Shown piece after piece: positions 6,674 to 13,092 of a stretch of DNA of 14,374 nt; the first letter of the stretch is position 1, and every line of letters starts with the position of its first letter. A model generated the notes under the pieces. It searched no databases, was not told the DNA's origin, and saw only the letters and a program-made list of their open reading frames with translations. The translations under genes and the position numbers were made by a program. Origin of the DNA: an uncultured Caulobacterales bacterium (GTDB lineage: Bacteria; Pseudomonadota; Alphaproteobacteria; Caulobacterales; Caulobacteraceae); NCBI GenBank assembly GCA_903903715.1, contig CAIUZX010000015.1, positions 1 to 14,374 on the forward strand, given 5' to 3'.

Positions 6674-7510
6674 ATGTCGCCGAGCCAGACTCCGCCCTCG
6701 CCCCCCGCAAGCGATCCGTCCCGCCCCCTCGCGGGCAAGTGCGCCCTGGTCACCGGCTCGACCAGCGGGATCGGGCTGGGCGTCGCCAGAGCCCTGGCCG
6801 CCCAGGGCGCCGACGTCGTGCTGAACGGCTTCGGCCCGCCGGACGCCATCGCAAAGGCGCAGGACGAGATCCGCGAGAGTTTCGGTGTCTCCACCGCCTA
6901 TTCTGCAGCGGACATGTCGGACGAAGACGCCATCGCCAAGATGTTTGAGATGATCACCGAAGGCGGAACGCGTCGCCTCGACATCCTGGTCAACAATGCG
7001 GGCGTGCAGCACGTCGCGCCCATTGAAGCCTTCCCGCCCGAGAAGTGGAGCCAGATCCTCGCCATCAATCTGACCGCGGCGTTTCACACCATTCGCCTCG
7101 CCCTGCCGTCCATGCGCACCAACGGCTATGGCCGGATCATCAATGTCGCCTCGGCGCACGGACTGGTCGCCTCGCCGTTCAAGTCGGCCTACGTGGCGGC
7201 CAAGCACGGCCTCCTCGGTCTGACCAAGACCGTCGCCCTGGAGACGGCGGAAGCCGACATCACCTGCAACGCCATCTGTCCGGGCTATGTGTTCACCCCG
7301 CTGGTGGAGGCGCAGATCGACGGTCAGGCCAAGGCCCACGGCATCTCCCGCGAGGCCGTCGTCCGCGACGTCCTCCTCGCCCAGCAGCCGAACAAGCGTT
7401 TCGCCTCCGTCGACGAGATCGGCGCGCTGGCGGCCTTCCTCTGCGGCCCTTTGTCAGGGTCGATCACCGGCGCAGCTCTCCCCGTCGATGGCGGCTGGAC
7501 AGCGCATTAG
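6674..7510 (+). CDS. bdhA: D-3-hydroxybutyrate dehydrogenase (SDR family)
   Basis: A 278-aa SDR enzyme starting at ATG 6674, with AAGGA at 6661-6665 (8-nt spacing). The NAD-binding motif TGSTSGIG is at 27-34 and NNAG at 107-110. The catalytic Ser160, Tyr173 and Lys177 sit in INVASAHGLVASPFKSAYVAAKHG. The block ICPGYVFTPLVEAQI (201-215), the QQPNKRF segment (237-243) and the C-terminal DGGWTAH are hallmarks of 3-hydroxybutyrate dehydrogenase (EC 1.1.1.30), which interconverts (R)-3-hydroxybutyrate and acetoacetate with NAD in the cytoplasm during use of PHB or external 3-hydroxybutyrate. The N-terminus carries about 18 extra Pro/Ser-rich residues compared with the usual 255-262-aa enzyme; the good SD argues the extension is real. 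It is first in an operon with the patatin and DUF302 genes. Confidence 0.95.
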   Translation: MSPSQTPPSPPASDPSRPLAGKCALVTGSTSGIGLGVARALAAQGADVVLNGFGPPDAIAKAQDEIRESFGVSTAYSAADMSDEDAIAKMFEMITEGGTRRLDILVNNAGVQHVAPIEAFPPEKWSQILAINLTAAFHTIRLALPSMRTNGYGRIINVASAHGLVASPFKSAYVAAKHGLLGLTKTVALETAEADITCNAICPGYVFTPLVEAQIDGQAKAHGISREAVVRDVLLAQQPNKRFASVDEIGALAAFLCGPLSGSITGAALPVDGGWTAH

Positions 7511-7523
7511 TCAGGACACGGAC

Positions 7524-8702
7524 ATGGCACAGACACCAAAAAGCAAAGCGCCCGCCGATGAGCCGCCGATCGATCGCAAGCGCGACGGCCAGATCGTGCT
7601 GGTCTTCCAGGGCGGCGGGGCGCTGGGCGCCTACCAGGCCGGCGTCTATCAGGCCCTGCACGAAGCGGGGATCGAGCCGGACTGGGTGATCGGCACCTCC
7701 ATCGGCGCGATCAACGCGGCGCTGATCGCGGGCAACCCGCCGGAAAAGCGCCTCAAGAACATCCGGGAATTCTGGACCCGCGCCCGGCATACGCCCCTGA
7801 CCCAGATCATCGGCGCCGCGCCCTTTTTCGGCGCGCAGTTCGCCAACATGGCGACCTTTGCGTCCGGCGTTCAGGGCTTCTTCGCGCCCAACCCGGCAAG
7901 CTGGCTCGGCCCTTTGGCGCGCGTGGGCCCGGAGCTCGCCGGTCACTACACGACAAAGCCCCTCGAGCAGACGCTCAGCGGGCTGATCGATTTTGATCAG
8001 GTGAACGCAGGGCCGGTCAGGCTGACGGTAGGCGCCGCTCACGTGCAGAGTGGGGAGATGCGCTACTTCGACAGCCGCGAGACGCCGCTGACGGTGAAGC
8101 ACGTCATGGCGTCGGGCGCCCTGCCCCCCGCCTTCCCGCCGGTCCGCATCGATGGAGAGCTCTACTGGGACGGCGGCATTCTCTCCAATACGCCGGTCGA
8201 GGCGGTGTTCGACGACAATCCGCGCCGCAACGGCCTCGTCTTCGCGGTGCACATGTGGGCGCCGAACGGGCCGGAGCCGGACAGCCTGTGGGCCGTCTCC
8301 GCCCGCCAGAAAGACCTGCAGTACGCCAGCCGCGCGGCCAGCCACATCAAGCGTCAGAAGCAGATCCACAAGCTGCGCCACATCATCACGGAGCTGAGCG
8401 CCATGCTCCCCGACGATGTCCGCACGTCGAACGCCGCGAAATCATTGTCCGCCTACGGATGTCTGACGCAGATGCACGTGGTGCGCCTGCTCGCGCCGCC
8501 GCTGCAGGGCGAGGACAATCTGAAGGACATCGACTTCAGCCCCGAAGGCATCGGCCGTCGCTGGGACGCGGGTTACCTCGACACGACCCGCGTTCTCGCC
8601 GCCCGGCCGTGGGTCGGCGACTTCGATCCCCTCGAAGGCTTCATCCTGCACGAAGCCCGCGCGGGCGACGTGATGCCAGACACCGTAACCTCCGACTCCT
8701 GA
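7524..8702 (+). CDS. Patatin-like phospholipase with DUF3734-type C-terminus
   Basis: A 392-aa protein beginning 13 nt after the bdhA stop, with AGGAC at 7513-7517. The patatin core is clear: glycine-rich oxyanion motif QGGGALGAYQAG (29-40), nucleophile elbow GTSIG (57-61, Ser59) and the dyad aspartate in DGG (Asp216 to Gly218). The C-terminal half (about 220-385), rich in charged residues, matches the DUF3734-type extension of alphaproteobacterial patatins. There is no signal peptide, so it is probably cytoplasmic. Patatins hydrolyse acyl esters of lipids. The tight coupling to bdhA suggests that it feeds hydroxyacyl or acyl groups into the same pathway, for example from PHB or membrane lipid. 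That link is inferred from context and I know of no direct proof. Confidence 0.93.
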   Translation: MAQTPKSKAPADEPPIDRKRDGQIVLVFQGGGALGAYQAGVYQALHEAGIEPDWVIGTSIGAINAALIAGNPPEKRLKNIREFWTRARHTPLTQIIGAAPFFGAQFANMATFASGVQGFFAPNPASWLGPLARVGPELAGHYTTKPLEQTLSGLIDFDQVNAGPVRLTVGAAHVQSGEMRYFDSRETPLTVKHVMASGALPPAFPPVRIDGELYWDGGILSNTPVEAVFDDNPRRNGLVFAVHMWAPNGPEPDSLWAVSARQKDLQYASRAASHIKRQKQIHKLRHIITELSAMLPDDVRTSNAAKSLSAYGCLTQMHVVRLLAPPLQGEDNLKDIDFSPEGIGRRWDAGYLDTTRVLAARPWVGDFDPLEGFILHEARAGDVMPDTVTSDS

Positions 8703-8716
8703 AAGGAACAATCCCC

Positions 8717-9202
8717 ATGATCCGCAACGCTCTTGTCGCCCTTTCCCTGAGCCTCGCCCCAATGGCCGTCGCAACGGCCCAGGTCGCCCCGCCCCCCGCC
8801 GCGGACAGCGGGATCATCCGTGTCGCCAGCGCCTATTCGGTCGACGAGACTGTCCAGCGCCTGAAGGCTGATGTGGGCGCCAAGGGCATCCGCTTCTTCG
8901 CCGAGATCGACCAGTCGGACCTCGGCAAGGCCGCCAATGTCCCCGTCGGCCGCTCGGTCCTGATCCAGTTCGGCAACCCGCCGCTGGGCCTGCAGTTCCT
9001 CACCGCCAGCCCCTATGCCGGGCTCGACTGGCCGGTGCGGATGCTGGTGTTCCAGGACCCGGCGGGCAAGGTGTGGATCGCCTATACGGATTTCGCCTGG
9101 ATCGCGCGCCGCCACCACATCACCAACCGCGATCCCCAGTTCAAGATGGCGAGCGAAGTCGCCGCGTCCATCGCGTCCGCCGCTGCGCCCGTGGCGCACT
9201 GA
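8717..9202 (+). CDS. Secreted DUF302-domain protein
   Basis: A 161-aa protein starting at ATG 8717, 14 nt after the patatin stop, with AAAGGAA at 8702-8708. Residues 1-21 are a signal peptide (cleavage ATA|QV). The mature part is a DUF302 domain: SAYSVDETVQRLKADVGAKGI (39-59), FAEIDQSDLG (61-70), VLIQFGNPPLGLQFLTASPYAGLDWPVRMLV (81-111), then KVWIAYTDFAWIARRH (118-133). DUF302 proteins are small and mostly uncharacterised; many are exported. It is last in the bdhA-patatin operon and is followed immediately by a strong terminator. A periplasmic binding or scavenging role is possible but not shown. Confidence 0.9.
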   Translation: MIRNALVALSLSLAPMAVATAQVAPPPAADSGIIRVASAYSVDETVQRLKADVGAKGIRFFAEIDQSDLGKAANVPVGRSVLIQFGNPPLGLQFLTASPYAGLDWPVRMLVFQDPAGKVWIAYTDFAWIARRHHITNRDPQFKMASEVAASIASAAAPVAH

Positions 9203-9225
9203 CGCGACCTGAAGCCCCTGTCACA

Positions 9226-9255
9226 GGCCGCGCTCCTCGTGGGCGCGGCCTTTTT
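9226..9255 (+). terminator. Rho-independent terminator of the bdhA operon
   Basis: GGCCGCGC (9226-9233) pairs perfectly with GCGCGGCC (9243-9250) across a 9-nt loop and is followed by five T residues (9251-9255). It begins 23 bp after the DUF302 stop and reads on the plus strand. There is no T-run on the other side, so it acts in one direction only, though it also keeps plus-strand transcripts out of the convergent transporter gene ending at 9260. Confidence 0.9.
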
Positions 9256-9259
9256 CTGG

Positions 9260-11272
9260 TCAGGATTTCGGCGTGGCCGCGCCGAAGCCTTGCGAGACCC
9301 GATCGAGCACGAAGGCGAGGATCACGATCCCCAGCCCCGCCTCCAGCCCCCGCCCGACGTCCAGCGTCTCGATGCCGCTGAGCACCTGTTCGCCCAGCCC
9401 CCTCGCCCCGATCATGGAGGCGATCACCACCATGGACAGCGCCGCCATGATCATCTGGTTCAGCCCCGCCATGATCGTCGGCCGCGCCATCGGCAGCTCC
9501 ACCGCCCAGAGCAGCTGTAGCGGACCGAGGCCGAAGGCGAGCCCCGCCTCCCGCGCCTCCACATCCACCTGCTCCAGGCCGAGCGTCGTCAGCCGGATCA
9601 TCGGCGGCGCGCAGTAGATTATGGTGGCGAGGATCGCCGGCGCCTTGCCGAGACCGAACAGCATCAGGGCGGGGATCAGGTACACAAAACTCGGCAAGGT
9701 CTGCATGATGTCGAGGATCGGGGTCACCACCCGCTTCAGGCCGCTCCACCGCGCGCAGGCGATACCCGTCCCCAGGCCAATCACGCCACTGATCGCGCCG
9801 GCGACAATGACGAGGCCGAGCGTCTGGATCATCAGATCCCAGAGGCCGAACACGCCGACCGCCAGCATCAGCACAGCGACGCTGACGCTCAAGGCCAGGC
9901 GCCTGGACCCCGCCCAGGCGGCGCCGGTCATGAGCGCGATCACCAGCCACCAGGGTAGGGCCCGCAGGATCCGCTCCACGAACACCTCGACGACGAGCAG
10001 CGCGCTTGCGGCGTTGCGGAAGGCCTTTCCGTGCTTGACGACCAACTGGTCCAGAGCTGCGTTCACGGGACCGCGAATGGAGAGCGTCCAGCCCGGCGGA
10101 AAGCCGGTTCCGGTCGCGCGATTTTTATCAGGCCCGGCGGTCAGACTCATCTCGATCCGGTCGGCGGCTTCGGGGTCCACCCAGTTCCGCCAGAGGTCGG
10201 GGCGGGCTTTGAGGAAGGCGAGGGCCTGTGCGGTCGGCGTCGCGGTCTTGTCGGCGATGGCGACGAGGTTTGCGTTCACGAGTTCCAGCGGAAATGTCGC
10301 CCGGCTCAAGACCGCCATGATCGCGGGCGCCCGGTCGGCGTAGGGGCGCGACACGCCATAGGCGATGACGGCGGGCGGGGCGGCGCAACCCTGCCGATGC
10401 GCGCCGTCGCGGCTGGTCAGATCGTCCCAGCAGGCCTTGGAATAGGCGGGCTCGCGCAGCTTGAAGATTTTGAGCTTCCCCGCAATGGCGCTGGGCGCGA
10501 AGGCGTAGAACAGCATGGGCTGCCCCAGCGCGTAGGTCGAGACGATGGCGGCGTCCATCGCAGGTCCCGTGCCGGGGCGAAAATCCACATAGGCGCCGCT
10601 GAGCCCATAGGCCTTGAGCTTGGCGCTGTTCACCCCCTCGCAGGTCCAGCCCGAGGGACAGTTGAGAAAGCGGCCTTTGCCCGGCTGCTCGGCGTCGGTG
10701 AACAGGGCGACATATCTAGGATCGCGCAGCTGCGACACGTCGCTAAGGTCCGGCGCGGAGGGGCGGATATGACGCGCTGGATCGCCATGCACCAGATAGT
10801 CCGGGACGTACCAGCCCTCCGTCGCGTCGGTGAACGGGTGACCGACCGCCACCACCCGGCCAGCCGCTTCGGCCTTCTTCCACGGATCGCTGCGGCTGAC
10901 CCACTCCTCCGCAATGATCTGAACGTCGTCGGCGCCGAGGGCCTGCTCAAGGGTGATGGTGTTGCCGGGGACCACCTCCGTCCGGCAGCCATAGCCGCGC
11001 TCCAGCAACTCGCGCATCACGGCGGTGAGGAACTCCCCGCTCTCCCAGTTAACCCCGCCGAAGCGCACGGCCTTGTCCACGCCGCAGGCGGCGCCCTCCC
11101 GCGCCGCCACCGGTAGGGCGGAAGCGAGAAGGATCAGGCCCGCGATAAGGGCGAGCACGGCCTTCAGGGATTTGGACGGTGACGGAACGAGGATGACGGG
11201 CTCCCGCGGCGGCGACCTTGCCCCCTGTTCTATACGTTTCCGGCGCGCGGGTAAGGTATTGAACGGCGACAT
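9260..11272 (-). CDS. Glycine betaine/proline-type ABC transporter: substrate-binding protein fused to permease
   Basis: A 670-aa two-part protein. A signal or anchor segment lies at about 36-57 (AVLALIAGLILLASALPVAA). An OpuAC/ProX-like binding domain follows (about 65-420), with aromatic residues typical of quaternary-amine binding (NWESGEF Trp76, EEW Trp124, TEGWYVPDYL Trp154) and NCPSGW (204-209). A ProW-like permease makes up the rest (about 436-660, several TM helices), with MQTLPSFVYLIPALMLFG (523-540) and the EAA loop EAREAGLAFG...ELPMARPTIMAGL (572-604), which docks an ATPase. Family role: osmoprotectant uptake, such as betaine, proline betaine or choline. The order is binding protein then permease, opposite to permease-binding-protein fusions like OpuABC. 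No ATPase gene lies in the window. ATG 11272 has no clear SD and gives a 35-residue leader, but a TGA lies four codons upstream and no better in-frame start precedes the lysines of the signal. Confidence 0.92.
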   Translation of the reverse strand: MSPFNTLPARRKRIEQGARSPPREPVILVPSPSKSLKAVLALIAGLILLASALPVAAREGAACGVDKAVRFGGVNWESGEFLTAVMRELLERGYGCRTEVVPGNTITLEQALGADDVQIIAEEWVSRSDPWKKAEAAGRVVAVGHPFTDATEGWYVPDYLVHGDPARHIRPSAPDLSDVSQLRDPRYVALFTDAEQPGKGRFLNCPSGWTCEGVNSAKLKAYGLSGAYVDFRPGTGPAMDAAIVSTYALGQPMLFYAFAPSAIAGKLKIFKLREPAYSKACWDDLTSRDGAHRQGCAAPPAVIAYGVSRPYADRAPAIMAVLSRATFPLELVNANLVAIADKTATPTAQALAFLKARPDLWRNWVDPEAADRIEMSLTAGPDKNRATGTGFPPGWTLSIRGPVNAALDQLVVKHGKAFRNAASALLVVEVFVERILRALPWWLVIALMTGAAWAGSRRLALSVSVAVLMLAVGVFGLWDLMIQTLGLVIVAGAISGVIGLGTGIACARWSGLKRVVTPILDIMQTLPSFVYLIPALMLFGLGKAPAILATIIYCAPPMIRLTTLGLEQVDVEAREAGLAFGLGPLQLLWAVELPMARPTIMAGLNQMIMAALSMVVIASMIGARGLGEQVLSGIETLDVGRGLEAGLGIVILAFVLDRVSQGFGAATPKS

Positions 11273-11361
11273 CTGGGGAGATCAGGGGCGCCGGAAAGAT
11301 TCCACCTTGCGACGTCTTTTCGAAACGCGATCTAAACCGGATGTCCCGTAGGTTTTGCGGG
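11273..11361. promoter_or_regulatory. Short divergent spacer upstream of transporter fusion and small helical gene
   Basis: This 89-bp region separates two divergent starts and presumably carries both promoters. I see no convincing -35/-10 pair, no strong Shine-Dalgarno for the transporter, and no clear inverted repeat. GTAGG at 11348-11352 could serve the plus-strand gene. Confidence 0.25.
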
Positions 11362-11730
11362 ATGGACACGCCGACACCCGTTTCGCCCTCCCCGACGCAC
11401 CTCGTCGATGCGAGCCTTAGCCACGCGAAGGAGGTGATCGCCCAGGTGTTCGAGGCCGCCGCCAAACTGGACAAGGACCGGTCGCCCAGGTCGAGGACCG
11501 CGATCCTCCGGCTGGCCAATTTGCGCGAGCTCGCTTTCGACGTCGCCATCGCCCGTCATGAATTGCAGCGTGACGGCGCAGCGCCGGAGACGTACACGGC
11601 CCTGCGCGCTCAGACCCTGCAGGGGCTCGACGAGGCGAAGATCGTACTGTCGCGCCTGATCGAGGCCGAAGAGGGGTTCGCTGAGCGGATCGCCGCCTCG
11701 CAGCAAGCCCGAACCGCCCGCCGGGCCTAA
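11362..11730 (+). CDS. Small helical protein of unknown function
   Basis: A 122-aa protein from ATG 11362, with GTAGG 9 nt upstream; ATG 11341 would add seven residues (MSRRFCG) but has no SD. I do not recognise a family. After a Pro/Thr/Ser-rich N-terminus, almost the whole chain looks alpha-helical and charged, with heptad-like Leu/Ile/Ala spacing (HAKEVIAQVFEAAAKL, ILRLANLRELAFDVAIARHEL, AQTLQGLDEAKIVLSRLIEA), ending in a basic QQARTARRA tail. There is no signal peptide or membrane segment, so it is probably cytoplasmic. Third codon positions are strongly G/C, as in neighbouring genes, which supports the plus frame over the long open frames on the other strand. It stands alone, divergent from the transporter fusion and 128 bp before the oxidoreductase gene. 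Confidence 0.65.
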   Translation: MDTPTPVSPSPTHLVDASLSHAKEVIAQVFEAAAKLDKDRSPRSRTAILRLANLRELAFDVAIARHELQRDGAAPETYTALRAQTLQGLDEAKIVLSRLIEAEEGFAERIAASQQARTARRA

Positions 11731-11822
11731 ACGCTTCAAGTGACATTGACGCTCCGCCGGGTCGGTGCTTGGCTGTTTCCCGACGCGCCCGCGAACCGTT
11801 CGCAAGGGCGATGAAAAGTCAT

Positions 11823-11842
11823 GTCGCCTCTCGATGGGCGAC
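11823..11842 (+). promoter_or_regulatory. Small hairpin just upstream of the MDR gene SD
   Basis: GTCGCC (11823-11828) and GGCGAC (11837-11842) pair perfectly around an 8-nt loop, ending four bases before the AGAGGA Shine-Dalgarno (11847-11852) of the next gene. If transcribed it would sit in the leader and could influence translation. In such GC-rich DNA a 6-bp arm could be chance. Confidence 0.25.
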
Positions 11843-11858
11843 GGGAAGAGGAAACCCC

Positions 11859-12995
11859 ATGTCCGAGACCATCGCCGAAACCGGCCTGCAGATGCGGTCC
11901 ATGATCAGCGCCGCAGGGGAACTGACCCTGTCCCTCGCCCGCGTGCCGACCCCCAAGCCCGGCCCGGGCGAAGTGCTGGTCAAGCTGGAAGCCGCGCCGA
12001 TCAATCCCTCCGACATCGGCCTCCTGCTCGGGGCGGCGGACGTGTCCACCGCGAGACTGTCAGGGTCCGGAGAAACGGGTGTTCTGACCTGCGACGTGCC
12101 AGCGGCGGCGATGCGGGCCATGGCGGCGCGGGTCGACCAGTCACTGCCTGTCGGCAATGAGGGCGCAGGAACCATCGTCGCTGCAGGTGATGACGTCCAG
12201 TCGCTCATCGGGCGCAAGATCGCCATCATCGGCGGCGCGACCTACGCCCAGTACCGCTGCGTGCGCGCCGCCGACGGCCTCCTGCTGCCCGCGGACGCGA
12301 CGGCGGCGGAAGGCGCATCCTGCTTCGTCAACCCGCTGACCGCGCTCGGCATGACCGAGACCATGCGCCGCGAGGGGCATACCGCCCTCGTCCACACGGC
12401 GGCGGCCTCGAACCTTGGCCAGATGCTGAACCGGATCTGCCTGCAGGACGGCATCGGCCTTGTGAACATCGTCCGCAGCCCCGCCCAGGCGGCGATCCTG
12501 AAGGGCGAAGGCGCCAAGTATGTTGTGGATTCGAGCTCTGAGACCTTCTTCGACGATCTCGTCGCCGCCCTCACCGCGACCGGCGCGACCATCGCCTTTG
12601 ACGCCATCGGCGGCGGCAAACTGGCCGGCCAGATCCTGACCGCCATGGAAGCTGCGGCCCAGAAGACCGCGGCGGGCTACAGCCGCTACGGCTCCACCGT
12701 GCACAAGCAGGTCTACATCTATGGCGGGCTTGACATGCGCCCGACGGAGTTCAACCGCGGCTTCGGCATGGCCTGGGGCATGGGCGGCTGGCTCTTGTTC
12801 CCCTTCTTGCAGAAGATCGGCCCGGCGGATGCGCAAAAGCTGCGCGATCGCGTCGCCGCCGAGCTCAAGACCACCTTTGCCAGCCATTACAGCGCGGAGA
12901 TCTCGCTGATCGAGGCGCTGCAGCCCGATGTAGTCGCCGCCTATAACCGCCGGGCGACGGGTGAGAAGTTCCTGATCACGCCCTGGAAGGGCTGA
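11859..12995 (+). CDS. Zinc-independent MDR-family oxidoreductase (quinone reductase-like)
   Basis: A 378-aa protein from ATG 11859, with AGAGGA at 11847-11852. The GroES-like N-terminal domain shows LARVPTPKPGPGEVLVKLEAAPINPSD (26-52) and GNEGAGTIVAAG (99-110). The Rossmann domain begins near 174 with LVHTAAASNLGQML in place of the usual GGVG loop, followed by the adenosine-binding strand LVNIVRS (201-207) and the FDAIGGG segment (247-253). No catalytic or structural zinc ligand pattern is seen, so it belongs with zinc-less quinone oxidoreductase-type enzymes, NAD(P)H-dependent and cytoplasmic. The C-terminal portion (YIYGGLDMRPTEFNR, WGMGGWLLFPFLQKIGP) marks a distinct, longer subgroup whose substrate I cannot name. 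A second oxidoreductase follows on the same strand after a 97-bp gap with a strong hairpin. Confidence 0.9.
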   Translation: MSETIAETGLQMRSMISAAGELTLSLARVPTPKPGPGEVLVKLEAAPINPSDIGLLLGAADVSTARLSGSGETGVLTCDVPAAAMRAMAARVDQSLPVGNEGAGTIVAAGDDVQSLIGRKIAIIGGATYAQYRCVRAADGLLLPADATAAEGASCFVNPLTALGMTETMRREGHTALVHTAAASNLGQMLNRICLQDGIGLVNIVRSPAQAAILKGEGAKYVVDSSSETFFDDLVAALTATGATIAFDAIGGGKLAGQILTAMEAAAQKTAAGYSRYGSTVHKQVYIYGGLDMRPTEFNRGFGMAWGMGGWLLFPFLQKIGPADAQKLRDRVAAELKTTFASHYSAEISLIEALQPDVVAAYNRRATGEKFLITPWKG

Positions 12996-13015
12996 TCCAC
13001 CAAAATCGCGACATC

Positions 13016-13048
13016 GGGGCTGCGCCGTTGAACCGTCGGCGCGGCCCC
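13016..13048 (+). terminator. 12-bp GC-rich hairpin between MDR and aldo/keto reductase genes
   Basis: GGGGCTGCGCCG (13016-13027) pairs with CGGCGCGGCCCC (13037-13048) over 12 bp with one G-U pair and a 9-nt loop. It begins 21 bp after the MDR stop codon. No T-run follows (TCCATCTCC), so it is not a standard intrinsic terminator. It could stabilise the 3' end of the MDR message, act as a partial terminator, or be a processing site between the two genes. Confidence 0.5.
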
Positions 13049-13092
13049 TCCATCTCCAACAAACACTTCCGCGCAAAAGGATCCGCCGCGCT

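Noticed and set aside
7464..8381. A 305-codon minus-strand open frame
   Set aside because: Antisense to the patatin-like gene, which carries intact Ser and Asp catalytic motifs.
11791..11803. GCGAA/TTCGC mini-dyad upstream of the MDR gene
   Set aside because: Five-base arms are common by chance in GC-rich DNA and nothing else supports it.
11332..11805. Minus-strand frames of 157 and 166 codons around the small helical gene
   Set aside because: The plus frame has the expected G/C third positions and helical pattern; the minus frames read as Arg/Gly/Pro-rich shadows. Some doubt remains because the plus protein has no known family.
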